DNA of 64,000 nt, taken from positions 1 through 64,000 of the forward strand of contig JAKSZP010009310.1 in assembly GCA_022478985.1 (NCBI GenBank), in the 5' to 3' direction. The notes beneath the pieces are model-generated. The model saw nothing but the letters and a program-made list of their open reading frames with translations, searched no databases and was not told the DNA's origin. This DNA is from Massospora cicadina (Eukaryota; Entomophthoromycota; Entomophthoromycetes; Entomophthorales; Entomophthoraceae). The stretch's first letter is position 1, and each line of letters opens with the position of its first letter. The translations under genes were made by a program, and so were the position numbers. This document shows positions 43,984-57,024 of this stretch, piece after piece.

Positions 43984-46560
43984 GATTATCAAATGGGTGT
44001 GCTCAGGATGTACTACACCAAATCAAAATATAGAATACATTTGCCTTTTTGATTCTGCTCATTAGGCGATAAAAGGTGGTGGATAAAGTCATTAACGCTG
44101 AAATAAATTAGTTAGTAAAATACATAATCTGTTGCCCTCCAAGAGTTCCTGGTCATCTCCAGTGTTAATCATTAAGAAGAAGAACGGGTCCAATCATGTA
44201 GTAATAGATTACTAGAAGGTGAACAATAGCATTAGAGAGGAATTTTATCCTTTACCACAGAGTGATGACGTGCTAGACCTTTTGGACAGCGGACAAATAT
44301 TTTTAGCCACGAATTAACATATTTCTACTGGAAGATAGAGCTGCCCAAGGAGGATCAGGAAAAATGCGCTATAATAACGGCTCAGGGCCTCTACCAACCT
44401 ACTAGAATGCCACAGATGCTGCGCAATGCCCCATGACCTTTTGACGGGCTATGGATAGCATCTTTGGAAATTTAAAAATTCCTGCTTCTTAGTTTATATG
44501 ATGGGATTATATTATTTCCCTGGATCTTTGCGCATCATTTTCAAAACCTAAAAAAGGTGTTTTGCCAGCTTGATAAGGCTGGTTTGATAATCAAGCCACA
44601 TAAGTTTAATTGCTTTCACAGACATCTGGAATATATGAGGATTATCATTAATAAACAGGGAATGAATCTTTATAAGAAAAATTGAATTAATTGAATATAT
44701 GGCGCGCCTGAGTAGCAAGAGCAACGTCAAGGGTTTCTGGTGATTGGTTATTACCACCAGTTTGTTGAGCATTTTAGTAAATCAGGAAGTTAATGTTTCA
44801 CCATCTTAATACTGGAGTATCTTTTGAATGTACTGAAAACCACCAATTAGCCTTTGATAAACTTAGGCTAAAACTTACCATGCGTTACTGTTAAAATACC
44901 CTAATTTTGATAAGCCATTTATTATAAAATGGACGCTTCTTTTACCGCCTTCATGGCGGGGTTATCATAATTTGATGAGGACGGAATTGAGCACCCCGTA
45001 GCTTTCTGTAAATAAACATTGAATATCCATTAGAAAACTATATAATGACAGAGAAGGAGTTTCTGGCCGTTATATATTCATTTAAACAATTTTTGGGCTT
45101 ACATCCAAGGGGTACATTTCACTGTGACTACTGACCATTCCTTTCTCTGCTGGTTACAGAATATGAAGGAGACAGAAGGGCGTTGGCCAATGGGCGTTGA
45201 GGTTACAAGCATACAATCATGAAATTTAGCATTGCCCTGGCATAAAGAATCAAAACATAGATGGATTATCTTACTTAAATACTGTAGCCTTAGCGGCTGA
45301 TGTGTCAGAGGAGTTGTAGAAAAAACCTATAACTTAAACTTATGGTAACAAACCAGCAGAAGTTCGGCTTTTTCAGAGAAAGGTAATAATGAACACTGTT
45401 GTACAGATTGGTAAGCTTCACAAAATCATCAACAATAAACAACTTTGGATACCTTGGACAATGGAACAAACTTATATTAGATTGGGGCCCACAAGGTGAC
45501 TTGGTTAAAGGTTTGGAAATATTTAAGCTATTAGAGCAACACCGCTAAAGGGAATCTATGAAGTTTTGACATTCATGAAACCCTCCAATGGTGTAAGTAA
45601 TTTCAAGTGAGTGGCCCCTACAATAAAGTCGCATCATATCAATTAGTTGAGCCAGTTTTGTTTGGCATACAGTTTCTATTGACATTGTGGGCCCTCTGGC
45701 TAACATTTCTTCCAGTTTGAATATATAATCGTGGCCATTGAAAACCTCACTAAGTGGGTGAGGGCCAAAGCTATCAGAGACTTAGAGCCTATGAATATGG
45801 CGAAGTTCATTTGATAAATTTATTGTTTATCGCTTGGATGCCCCAAGTTTCAACTAACAGACAACAGAACTTATCGTATCTCTCAAATAATTTTAAAACT
45901 CAACTTTTTAATGGGTTAAACGGCCTATTATCTACATCCTATCACCACAAGACCAACAGCACCATGGAGAAAGTCTATGGTACCCTTATTGGAATTTTAT
46001 GCAAGTTAGTTAAGGGTAAGGATTCCAACTTCAACCTTTACCACAATCTCCCATTCTTGCCTATAACATCTCGTTTCACTCAGCCTTGGGGCAATCTCCT
46101 TCCTCATTTCTCTATAGGAAACAACCAGAAATTCTCCCAAAATTTGTCTTCATACATGGCTTAAGAAAATATGAGCTATGATGCCTATTTGGAGAAGCTG
46201 ACAAAAACAATAATTAAATGCAGATCAGAGCCTAATCTAAGGTGATGGCTCAAAAAGTAAGAACTTGGAAGCGCAATAGCAAGGGCTGGCAGACTCTACC
46301 ACAATTTTGTCGTGGGAGAATTAATTATGTATTATAACAACCATGGGTTTGGACAAACTAGAAAATTCGGGCACATGTTGAAGGGCTTAAGATCATAGAG
46401 AAGACATCTACAGATGCCTACGATCTGAGGGATTCTGGTAAGGTTCACCTTATTAACTGGGTGCACGCTAAGTTTCTCAAAATTTATCAGCAGTATGCAA
46501 GCCTAACGGCATCAAGTTCACAATGAATCCTTGGACCCCCACTCATCTATGTTCCTGATT
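43984..46560 (+). pseudogene. Gypsy-2 RT, RNase H and integrase
   Basis: RT: SPVLIIKKKNGSNHVVIDY (about 44155-44215), EEFYPLPQSDDVLDLLDSG, TAQGLYQPTRMPQ-like across frames, and YMMGLYYFPG (about 44495) where Y(L/V)DD is expected. RNase H: DASFTAFMAGLS then DEDGIEHPVAF (44930-45008), and MTEKEFLAVIYSFKQFL with its Glu (45045 on). Integrase: IVGPLANISS (about 45680) and SYHHKTNSTMEKVYGTLIG (about 45940-46000) with the catalytic Glu; this lies in an open 136-codon frame (45754-46164). Everything else is broken. Confidence 0.75.
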
Positions 46561-46675
46561 TTTGTTAAAGTGGGTGAAATATAGGAATTAGTTTGACCAA
46601 CCATCTATTACTTTTATTACTTAGATAATCTTCTAAATACCCTAATATGTAGATACAGAAATTAATTGATTATTC

Positions 46676-48110
46676 TTAAGGTGTGAGTGTGAAGGCTACA
46701 ATTTTAGAATTAGTCAATACAAATCCACATTTTTTATTTAACTGAGGTAAGCCAACCAGGGGATGGACATTACCAAATATATGTGAAACTAAGGAAATAA
46801 CTGACAAATATAAAATTGGGCACCCCAGGGTACTCAAGTTACCTCTGTTGCCAGCGGGACTGCCAGGTATGGGGGGGTTGGTGCAATACTCTGAGGGGAT
46901 TTCCCCTGCTATGGAGCAGGTGTGAAGGAAAGGGTCTGCGTGGAGGAACCAGAGTGGGAAACATGATTCTATGAGCGCTTTTTGCCTTGGCCTCATATAT
47001 TCATAGAGCCAGGCTTGGAAGTGCTCCAGTATGTGGACATGGAATCTGTTGATAACCCCATGAATGGTTGGGACCATGCCCTTGAACGCATCTAATGCAA
47101 TTGTGTGGATTGTCCACATTGCAATGGGTATAATTAGGGAACGGAGGGTAGATGGGATTGGTGACTCAATCTGGAGCACGAAGATGCTCTTTGATATTGA
47201 GAATTCCTGTTCGTTTTGGATCTTAAGCAGGCGCGCGACTTCCTGCCATATAGCTTTGGTTGGGGGGCATGTTTCTAGGCGGTGATGTAGGGATCCCTCC
47301 CCTCCACATACTGCACATTTTTTGTGGAGGGAGTTGGAGCGGTCCGCCATCCTATAGGTCCTTCTCAAACAGCGCCAGGCGTTTGCTCTTAGCCTCAGCT
47401 GTAGGAGTGGGTGGTGAGTCATTTTCCACATTACTTTCTGTGTGGTTAAATCATAGGGAATTTCCAACATATCTAGGTATTCTATCCTAGCTATGCTTGT
47501 GGTTGTTGCGAGCATATCTCTCTGGGGGTGGTTTTATGGCTTTCTTAATTTGAATGGGGGCTGGGTCGTCCCCTTCCCTGTATAGTACCCATGTTCTCTA
47601 TGGTCCATCCCATACGGCGGATAGTTTGGAGGATATGTTTGAAATGAGGGGAGGTTCCATGCGGACCCATTGCAGTAGGGTGCTGGCAAGGTATGAAAGT
47701 AGTCTGGGTGGACTATGTGGGTTGGTTAATTTGAGCACCTGTGCAAAGTTAGTCCTTGCTGCTTTGGACCAATGTTGTTGAGGGAGGTCTGGAGCAAGGA
47801 CTTCCTTTATCCAGGTACCTATGATGTGATTGGCGTGGCTCTCAAAATCTATTAGTCCCATGCCTCCGCTTGAGCGTGGGCTAAATAGTGTTTCCATCCG
47901 TATAGGAGGGTGAGAGCTGGGCCACAGCCAGCCCTGGATAAGTGCGCGGATTTAGGTTAAAAAGGTAGGTGAGAAGGCAATCGCGTGGGCCTGGAACCAC
48001 AGTATTGGGAGGATGAGCGAGTTAGCAACTGTAACTCGTCCTGTTAGTCCTGGGGTTCTTCCCTTGAGGGAGGCGACGCGTTTGGATATCCGTTGTAACA
48101 GGTTACTTTT
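46676..48110 (-). pseudogene. LINE B ORF2: C-terminal region, 279 codons open
   Basis: The stretch 46676-47515 is the longest open frame in the window. It runs from MLATTTSIARIEYLDMLEIP through the Cys/His motif C-AV-C-GGEGSLH-H-RLET-C (47267-47317) and FQAWLYEYMRPRQKALIE, and continues past the element end into LTR sequence. The ORF2 stop is thus lost or lies in another frame. The upstream part (47598-47897, LFSPRSSGGMGLIDFESHA) is in a separate frame. No RNase H is apparent. Confidence 0.8.
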
Positions 48111-48129
48111 CCATTGTCTCATTAGCATA

Positions 48130-49350
48130 TCCTTTAATTTCTAGCCAGATTCCATGGTCTCGGACATGAGTGGTGGTGGGAGGGGTTGCAAAGGGTAAAA
48201 TGATTGGGTTTTTTCTTTGAGTGTTGGTATGAGGCTCTGATGTTGTGGCCCAATTGTTTGTGTATTTGCTAAGAGGATTATTTCTGTCTTCCTTTTGTTG
48301 AGTGATGCATTGCTCACCTTGGAGTATTCCTCTAGAGTGCATTCCAGATGTCGGGCATCTTCATTATTTGCTATACCTGCTACGCAGTCATCCACAAAGG
48401 CCAGTATCTTGACTGTTGGTTGTCCTTGTGTTGTTATCCCCATGAGACTTGAGTCAGTTACTCGAAGGAGTGGTCAAAGCTGAAATTGTATAGCAGTGGT
48501 CTGAGGGGATCCCCTTGTTTGAGCCCTCTGTGTGGTTTAATCTTGTTTGTTAGGAATCCAGGTCCGCATACAGCCATGGTTGCAGATTCTGATAGGAGCA
48601 TCGCCTATTTTATGAATCTTGGTGGGAGTTTGAAGGCATGTAGACATTCTTTTAGGTACGGCCAGCTAACACGGTCATACGCCTTTTCCTGATCCAAGAG
48701 GACCAGGGCACCAGTTGCTTTGGATTGGCAAATGTTTGCAACAGGGTGAATGTTGTTCCAGATTGAACGCCCTGGTATAAACCCAAACTGGTTGGGTGAT
48801 AGGACGTCAGATGAAATTGCACCTAATTTAGCTGCTAAAATTTTTGTTAGAATTTTTGTGTAGTGTTGGAGAGTGTAATTGGGCGCCAGTTGGCCAGGTC
48901 CAACGTGTCACCCTTTTTATACAAGGTTATAACTTAGGATTCATGGCCTCCTGGTAATAGGCGTGTTTCCAATAAGCTCTGGTTCATAGACGCCAATAGG
49001 AGGGGGGCGATTAGTTGAAAAGATTTTTTGTAAAATTTGTAGGGTATCCCATAAGGCCCTGGGCATTTCCTACGTGGTGCACCGCGAATTGTCTCACAAA
49101 GCTCCTGTGTAGTTATGGATAGTATATTGTAATTCAGTGGTGTACTTTGTATCTTGGCAGTTTGTATAAATTCTTTAATTTTTTGTGAATCTGTTGGCAT
49201 TTTGCGATATAATTCGGTGTAATAGCGGTGTACTTCTGCCTTGACCTCCTCAGGGTCAGTTGCCACAGTGACATTGGTCTTGCGGACCTCTGTGCACATG
49301 GGCTGGTTTCTGTGGGAGTGGAATTGGCGGAAAAAGTATGTCAAACAGGT
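48130..49350 (-). pseudogene. LINE B ORF2: reverse transcriptase
   Basis: The minus strand shows CPGPYGIPYKFY (Asp of PDG changed) and LLASMNQSLLETRLLPGGHES with a stop after it, as at the same place in LINE A. It continues with the NWRPI region, NQFGFIPGRS, LDQEKAYDRV, GLKQGDPLRPLLYNF and FVDD at 48387-48398. A stop after HES in both copies is another shared lesion. Confidence 0.8.
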
Positions 49351-49699
49351 TTTGCTTCATTTATAAACTTACCTTTATTTGATACTTTGATTCTGTGTTG
49401 GTGTTCAAAGATGAGATTGTTAAGTCAGGCAGATATTTCTGCCCATTTGCATCCCCAGTTGGGGCTATAGCCAGATCTCGGAGTATTTTTTTTCAGGTGG
49501 TCTAGTTCCACCAAGGTACGCTTGATTGTGGCCGTGTCCACGGTGTACTTATGTGATGCAATATGTTGGGTTTTGTTGATTAAATCATTTTTGAAACTTT
49601 TCCATGTTCCGATGGGATCTGAAGTGAATGGGGCTATGAATTCTGGGATTGTAGCCTTGTTTTTGACCCAGTCAGATACCTCAAGCAATTTTATATTTT

Positions 49700-50460
49700 C
49701 TGGGTGAAGCTTTCTCCAAGGCTACACCTGTGTGTGGGATTGGGTTGGTGCTAACTGCATCGTAACTAATTGGTGGTCAGAAAAATTGATCTTTTTTGTT
49801 GTAAATTTGGAGATTCTTGAGCGGTGGAATTGTGGGACGAGGATGTGGTTAATGCAACTCATCAATATGAGCGCTCCATCAAATATGTTGGGCCACGTCA
49901 TGTGGGGAAGGAGTGGTGAACTGGGGGGAATAGCATCCTGTAAGCCAAGAGATGCCTTCATTGTGCGGAATTCAATGTGTCCAGGTGGGTATCCCCTGGG
50001 ATTAGGCCATCGATCCATATTGGGGTTATCTCAGCAGTTGAAATCGCCTAACATAATGGTATCTGGTGGGAGGGTGAGAGTAGAAATGTTTTCAAAAATT
50101 GTTTTCTCTTGATTGGAGTGCACGGTGCATAGATACATGCTATCAAAATATTTCCTCTTGGCATGTGAATGTTGCTACCAGGACTCAACCATGCAAGTGT
50201 GATGACAAATTTTTTAATTTTATTCTTTTTGTTGTTTTGGACGATCACCCCACAGTGAGACGTCCATAATGATTGTGATGGTGCGACCCTGGTTGACCAG
50301 GATCCTTCTTCCCTTGTAGACAGTGGGTTTCTTGTATGGCCAAGATGTCTACAAGAGGTTTTTGCAGATTTTTCAGCTTTTTGGCTTGGGATGTATGAGC
50401 CTTGGCTCCCGCAATGTTTAGCATCCCTATTGACACTGAGGTGCCCACGGCGCCTCAGGA
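49700..50460 (-). pseudogene. LINE B ORF2: endonuclease
   Basis: The minus strand gives SIGMLNIAGAKAHTSQAKKL and VDILAIQETHCLQG (50245-50448), then a frame with MLGDFNC (about 50030-50050, GDFN intact where LINE A has GNFN), MDRWPNPRGYPPGHIEF (49722-50018), CINHILV and SDHQLV. The catalytic set is therefore nearly complete, but spread over frames. Confidence 0.8.
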
Positions 50461-50679
50461 GCAGTTGGGAGGGCCCTCTGGCCCTATATTTACCACGGCT
50501 CATTTTGGCCATGCTCCACATCTGTACTCCAACTCTTTCACTGCCATTGTTGGTTCCCTTGATCTGACCCAATGATTCAATGGAATTGCGGTTTTTTGCA
50601 TTTGCGTCAACTTTTCCTGAATAGGTCTCATGTTGATTTTGATGCAGATTGTTGTTTGGATTTTATATTTTTGAGATTC

Positions 50680-51879
50680 AACTTTGGTGAATTGTGCACC
50701 GCATTTTCGCCCAAATTGCGATTGCAATGTTCCTCAATATGTGCATGATTGATGTCGCTTTGTGACTCAGTCAGGTTACTATGAAAATTTTCGACCTGGG
50801 CATATTATTCTGATTGGTTGGTTCAGTGAATATCCAAAATATCCTCCCAAATTTGTCCAGGGTTAATGGTTGACTCCATGTGTGCTGCCAATTTGGCCGC
50901 TGCTCACTTGCAGGCTTTTTGTGCTGCTTTACATTGTTTGCTTGTTACTGGGTCCACAATGGAGTATAGTCCTTCTTCACCCCAGCGGAATGGGTGGTGA
51001 CCATCAGTCATTTTGGCATAGTTTTCATTATCTTTGTCCATTGCTTCCTCACAATAATCATTTTCCATTAAGCCCTCTTTCACAGGGCATGCGTGTTCCT
51101 TGTGGCCCAGTGAGCCACAGTGGTTGCAAATGGGTGGTGCGCGTTCCAGTGTAACTCAGAATGCAGCTGACTGGCCCCCATCTTTAAGTGAAATTCTTCT
51201 GTGCAGGGAATTCTGGATAAGTCCTCTTTCACTTCTGGGATAGGGTTGATTATGGCGATAGCTTTGCCCGTGCACAGGTTGGGCATCAGGCGAAATTGCT
51301 GTAATTTGAGTTGCTGAATTTCTCCATAGGCCATGAGACCTTTGCGGAGCTCCTCCTCGATTACCTTTCAAGAAAGTTTGGTGGGGAGTGAGTCAAAGAG
51401 ATGAACAAAGTTTTCACTTTGTTCCATCTGGTGCGCACGGTGCACACAATTTTTTTGCCCTTGGAAAGGGCAATTTCCACACAGACTTTTGCTGTGGCAT
51501 CAGCTTCATTATTTGTTTTAAAACCAATATTGATCCAGCCATGGCCCATGTTGTTGCTGGCTACGTACACCGCATGAGGGAAAAGTGAGGGCTGTGCCTC
51601 ACATGTTTTCTCCCACAGGGTTGGTGACTCATCCCCAAGGAAGAGTCTGATCCCATGTTCCACCTTTGACAAAGGTTGGTTGAATTGAATGTAAATGTAT
51701 TTCGTGTGCTTTACAGTGAATATCATAAACTCAGACGGTGTCTGAGTTTGCGATTTCTTCGCAGATTGGGTTCCTGGTCCCCCTCCAGGGCGTTTCTTGC
51801 CCTTAGTTGCACCGTTAAGTGCACCGCTCACCACGACGCTCGCCCATGTTGTATTATTTTTATTGATAAAGTCGCCCAT
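50680..51879 (-). pseudogene. LINE B ORF1
   Basis: The start codon at 51877-51879 gives MGDFINKNNTTWASVVVSG and stays open for 172 codons. LPTKLS-like sequence is then lost to a frameshift near 51365. The rest follows at 51080-51334 (GEIQQLKLQQF), the knuckle (C-NH-C-GSLG-H-KEHA-C, near 51090-51135) in a different frame, and the acidic tail (NDYCEEAMDKDNENYAKMTD). The frame change before the knuckle occurs at the same sequence as in LINE A. Confidence 0.8.
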
Positions 51880-52640
51880 CTTTCCTGTGTGTGATTATCT
51901 AAATTTGCTGTTCAAATCAAATCATAGTAACTAAAGTGATTGTTATGAGAAAGAGAAAATTTACTACAAAGCCACATTGATTCATTTATAATAAATCTGC
52001 TAGTGCCTTTCTTTCTGATAAATTACATTGGTTGATCAAATCCTCAATCCCAATCTGTGTAATCTCTATTTCAAATAAATTTCCCAATGCTATGGCCGTG
52101 GCAACTCAATTACCTTTATGTTAATTCTACACACATTTGCTTTGAGCCAGACTAAAACAGTTGATAATAAGATCCAAGCGTTTATAAATACTTCCACCAA
52201 AATTTCAGTGGCATATAATCTAGTGACTTCATTGAAATAACCTGAGATATAGCATTTTCTTTCTTGATCTAAATTAAGAATTTTGCCACAAAATTCTTCA
52301 GCCTTAAGTGCTGCTTTATATCAGAAATTGCACCAATAGGATCGTTGTAAATAAAAAGCTTACTTGAGTTGAATGGGCATGTGGAAGGGTCTTTTTTCCA
52401 GAAGGAAGCTACATTCAGTTTTTTAAAAGAAGAGTGCATAGAGTGATCCAGTTAACCAATGGAAGTAATAGATACTATAGTGCGCTTATTTGTTTGCTGA
52501 AATAAACCTTATAAATAATAAAAAGGCTTTTAGTATCTTTGTTTTACTCCAGTTACTGACCTCAAGCAGTATTAGGTTGTTTTATTTGTTAGTACCTGTC
52601 AGTTGAAAGATGCGACCTAGCGCTGATTTCAGCACCAACT

Positions 52641-53000
52641 CTTATATTTTTGTGTTAAATCAGATCTAAACCCTTTGAGAAAACAATCAATTCTAAAACT
52701 TTAGTTATATAAACCTTGATCATTCAGAAATATCATCATAAATAAATATAAGAGCTTAACTTGAGACCACCTTAGAAGGCTTGCACACTTTTTATAAAAT
52801 ATCAATGTTATAATTAGCTTTTATATACAACTAATGCTAAAACGGGGCTCACTTGGGTGCAAAAAGTGGGTCATATGAAATTTAGTAAGTTGCATTTATT
52901 TATCTTAAATAGTATCATGTACTGAGGCGTAATCTTATACTGATCATAGTAATCAGAACTATATGCATTCAAAAATGGACAGTCCAATAGGGAGAACCTA
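52641..53000. other. AT-rich interval, no recognisable content
   Basis: This lies to the right of the Gypsy-2 insertion and is presumably the continuation of its target (Gypsy-5 copy c or DNA upstream of it). I could not align it convincingly to copy b and see no open frame of note. Confidence 0.35.
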
Positions 53001-56000
53001 TGTTATATAGAGGCCTGCTAACAAACCATTTTAGGGGTACATAGATTATTGTATCTAATTATTATGTTCCCAAAATTTTGTTGTTCATCTATATAGCGTA
53101 GCTCTATTTTTTAGTAATAGATGGCTTTTAACCTGAGGGGAGGTCCATCAATGCTTATTTGATTAATCTAGGCTCCTAAGAGCCCGAGGTGAGGGAATAA
53201 AAGGGTAGAGACGTCATTAAAGGGAGTAGTTAGTGCACTATAGCCTTGATGCAGTAGATACTGAGTGGGGGAGGGTTAGCAACATGGTAGGGATTTTAAG
53301 GGCCATATAAAATTAAATCTGGAAGTGGGAAGTCATGTTCTATAAAGGTCTATACTTGTGAGTGTAAAAACTACCTAAAAGAAATGAATGTGAATTCATA
53401 TATAGTGCTGTGGCATAAGAAAGGCTCGGAGGGGTCAGTGGCATCTAGGTAGGGTCTGCTCAAAGAAGAGGTCTTTAATATTGTTGCTAAGCCATGGAAG
53501 ATCATGGAAAAGTACTAAAACTTTGGCCAGAATGCGGTGACACCTGGGCAGTTAAAAAGCAGTGAAATGGGAGCCTATTGTCTTTAAACATTAAAAATGA
53601 CGTGGTTCCTGAAAAGTAGGGCCAGTTTGATCCCCTTGTTTATAAAAAGATATAGTACCCACCATAAGGTGTTAGACACCCTTTTATAGTATTAGGTGGT
53701 ACAAATTCTACTAAAACCTCTGGAAGCTGTGAGCATTGAGGGATAGAGGATTTTAGAAGGTGCAGCAATATTGGAGGTCTACTATGGGAGTGAGATGAGG
53801 CATGACTACCTACTCATTGTGAACTATTGCATAGCAATTGAGCTGAGGGCAGGGCTATCATTCTGTATGAGAAGGCGTGGTACAACTATGTGCCTTTTTT
53901 CTCAGGCAATAATATCTTGATTTTACATATTTGGATAAGGAGGATTTTCGGCATTTGCTGGATGGTTAGTAAGCTACTACTCTAAAGATGTCAGCAATGC
54001 TCTAAGAAGTCTTAGAGATGCAAATGCGGCTCAGGGGAGACAGGCGCCCATTGGGGCATAGGGGTCGCGTCTCAGCAGACAACTGGTTGAAGGAGCTTCA
54101 GATAGATGGAGATAGCATGGGAGCAGGTGGTCATAAGCCCTAGGCCTCCTTCATTGTGTGGTTAGGAAATTGTTTATAGTGCCATAGGAGGGTGGTTGGA
54201 ACTAAAGATACAACAATGGAGGAGAACATTGTGTCATATATAGAATGTGTCTGAGAATGGACAGACATGAGTGAGGAACCAAAATTTATTGAAGAGATAA
54301 ACGTTGGGCATCAAGACTCAAGCCTGTGGGGCTATATTCTATCTTTTACGCTTACAATCCTTGACTTCATCACTTCCAAGATCAAGTCTTCATTGTCACT
54401 GAGTGTGACTCCTGTGAGTTGGTCAGTACCTCCAGGTGATGGAGGTTGCTGCTTGTAAGCTCCAGATTAAGTGGCTGTGCGAATGTGGGTAAACCAACCT
54501 GTATTACCGTTGTTTTTGAGGTGTTGACCTTGGCATTGGACGCCTTGGTGTACCTCTCAGTGATGACATTAGCAAGGGTGATGTCCCAGGGAGTCCAAAC
54601 GCGATGGAGTCTATCCTTGGATGCTATAGTGAGGGTAGGGGCCTTACCTGGTTTTGTGATCTCCATCAGCTTTTACTGCAAGGAGGCCTACAGGGGATCA
54701 AGAGTGATATTGAACCGTATGGGGCTTATGGAATTACCTTGGTGGAGACCCTGATTGAAATTAATTCTACTGTGAATCCCCCTGGTGAGAGGAATTTGTT
54801 TTAGAATTGGTTATAAAGAGCGGGGATCAAACATCTTGCTGCAGGGGAAGGTGATATTGGGCTAAGAAAGAATCTATGTTCTTCCAGGCCACACTATTAT
54901 AAGCCTTCTACATACTCATTAAAGCCAATCTGTAATCAGACCTATGTGAGTTAATAGTTAAAGTAGCACGGAAGTCATAATAGTTATCCCATATCAACAT
55001 CCTTAGAATAAAACCACGTTGGGAGGGGTTCAGGTGGCAACAGTAATGTGTTATGCAATTGGCCAGAAGGTTTTTGAAAACTTGTGGTCTACATTATTCA
55101 GTAATATAAGGCGCCAGTTGTCATGTTCTCACAGTCCAACTATTTTAAAATTGAGGGTTATAATTGACATCTAAAATATGTGAGGACCTTGACTTGTGCT
55201 AAAAGTGAGTTTAAAAGTTCATTAATGAATTTGACTATCATTGCGGGTCTTAAGTTATAATTGAAAGATATGCCATCAGGGCCAGGGTCTTCAAGCCTCA
55301 AAGATTAAGGTGTATCCTTAAAACCTCCTGACAGGTGATAGAGGTTAGCAAAGCTTCGTCAGTTCGTTGGTAGTGGGAGGTTCTGGAATACGCCATAAGA
55401 AACCCCAGTTAATGGTTCCACTTGATCAACGTAAAACAGGTTGGAGTAGGAGCGGTGCCTTTCCTTCATGATGGCTTCTTTATCTATGGTAGTGGTATGC
55501 CAATTTTCAGTGCCTTGATTTACTGCGTTGTAGCTATAGCTTTTTGCTTTTAATAAAAGAAGTGAGTGGAGAGTTCACACTGAGAATAAAAATTGGAAAA
55601 ATGTCAAGTTGGTTCCCTCTCTTCTTGCAGTGCAATTATGAACGGAGTGCTTTTTAAAAGATTCCCAGTAATACAAGCCAACTGAGAGAGAAAGAAGGTT
55701 TTCAGTTCCGCTCTAAATGCCTAATTATAGCTTCTGCCTTATTTACACTGACTCAAGACTTGGTCGTCTGACTTTTGGTGCATATAAGTAACATGGTTGA
55801 TTCCTGCCTGGTCGCACACCAACTTGCGCTGAGGTTGTTCAGGTGGGGCGGTAGGAGGAAAGGTTGTTTGCGTAGTATCTTTGTAGACAACTTATTTATT
55901 ATCAAAAACTTTGTTTAAGTGAGCCAATAAAATTTTTGGCCAGAATCCTCACGAGGGTCTGGTGTGATAGTAAAGACAACAGTGAGTGATACATAATCTC

Positions 56001-57000
56001 AGACAATTGTCACGAGATATTGGAGATGAGACACAGCTAATCATAAGGGGGCTTATCAAAGCCAAGTCATTATGCAATACTGACTGAAATTTCCCTTTGC
56101 TGTACGGTATCCTGGTCATGCAACCAAGGAAAGACATGGGGGGAGCAGAGAATCTGTGAAGCCACTAATGCGAAAGAATTTTGGAGTCTACTGGATCAAG
56201 GGCGTTCATTTATCTCAGGTGGTAAAAGTCATAAACGCAACTTATGGTAGTGTTGAAATCTTCAATTAGGATTGTTTCTAAAGAGGTTTATGGTGGACTT
56301 GCTCCTCTATTAGTTAGTTTTGGTCAGACCCTGCTTGAGGCAGGTAGGTACTGGCAACGAAGAAGGAGAAAACAGACGTAATAAGCTTAGCCAGCATAAG
56401 ATGGCCGCCTAGATGTTTGAAAGAAGGCGTGTAATTTAACCTGGTATTCATATATAAGGGCGAAATGTTCAGTATTTATGAGCTTCATCCAAACTGATCA
56501 TTACATACGTTTTTATCATTTAGATGAAGATAAAGCTCCTGGAAAGCAGCAATGCAATATGCGCTGATCTGAAGTTCGTAGAGGAGACAGAATTTACCCT
56601 TAAATCCTACAAACCATTTGTATTAATATATTTAGGGTTATAATGCTGCAGCAAAGAATCATAGCTGCTTCATCCGCATCCTGGGGGTTTACAGCACTTA
56701 AACCTGAAGCTATAAGGTGGCTAGTTTTAAGTCAATTAGCTTGAATATTAGTTTCAGCAAAATGAGATGAGCGCCATAAGGGTTTTTTGGTGGCTGAGGT
56801 GAGGGGTAGAGAATACTAAGAACCAGTCTAGGATAAACCCTTGCTATGTTGCAATAGATAAGTCCTAGTAAGGCTTAATTCTGACCTCCGCAGTATCCCC
56901 ATTGGACGATTCTGAGACCTTACTCTAATATTCTCACCTCTGCAAAGAAGCTTTGCAAAATGTGGTATTGGGGATTAGAGCTCTTTGAGTTGTCGTGTCT
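53000..57000 (-). mobile_element. LINE D, degraded non-LTR retrotransposon of another family
   Basis: On the minus strand, endonuclease-like segments IAAFQELYLH (about 56520-56590, a QETH-type box) and LIEDFNTT (about 56235-56275, the GDFN box) precede RT segments. A KAYNSVAWKNIDSFLAQYHLP stretch (about 54855-54925) matches motif A (KAYDRV), and YTKASNAKVNTSKTTVIQVG (54382-54666 frame) is the palm motif after the catalytic box. The order and spacing fit a LINE ORF2. The 3' tail of LINEs A-C was not found and no TSD was located, so the ends are approximate. It is more decayed than the other LINEs. Confidence 0.6.
54382..54666 (-). pseudogene. LINE D RT palm fragment
   Basis: This open 94-codon minus-strand stretch carries LANVITERYTKASNAKVNTS and KTTVIQVGLPTF, corresponding to the LINE A segment LEEYSKVSNASLNIRKTEI. 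The overlapping plus-strand frame at 54446-54754 is its antisense shadow. Confidence 0.55.
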
Positions 57001-57024
57001 ATCACAGGTTGTAGAAATGCCAGT

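Larger units (their letters stand above)
46730..51964 (-). mobile_element. LINE B, full-length non-LTR retrotransposon
   Basis: The element is 5,235 bp, on the minus strand. The TSD is TACAAATCCACA (46718-46729) and TACAAAGCCACA (51965-51976), one mismatch. It is the same family as LINE A and similar to it over its whole length. It is inserted in the 3' LTR of Gypsy-2. On the minus strand the 3' end is CATCCCCTGGTTGGC...TTAAATAAAAAAA. The first ORF1 frame is better preserved than in LINE A. Confidence 0.92.
30858..52634 (+). mobile_element. Gypsy-2, Ty3/gypsy element swollen by three insertions
   Basis: The LTRs are 30858/30860-31670 (about 811 bp) and 46582-52634 (about 806 bp once LINE B and its TSD are removed). 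CCAACT lies at 30852-30857 and 52635-52640, next to each outer edge, consistent with a TSD. The own internal DNA is 31671-33627, 35514-36737 and 43979-46581. The gaps hold half-LINE copy 2 and Gypsy-3, and LINE B sits in the 3' LTR. The coding order is Gag (zinc knuckle), presumed protease, dUTPase-like segment, RT, RNase H and integrase. Every frame is broken. Confidence 0.85.
46582..52634 (+). repeat. Gypsy-2 3' LTR, split by LINE B
   Basis: The two pieces are 46582-46729 and 51977-52634. Joined across LINE B they are collinear with 30860-31670. Confidence 0.85.

Noticed and set aside
54446..54754. 102-codon plus-strand frame near LINE D
   Set aside because: It overlaps the minus-strand RT palm fragment with readable motifs, so the plus-strand frame is a shadow.
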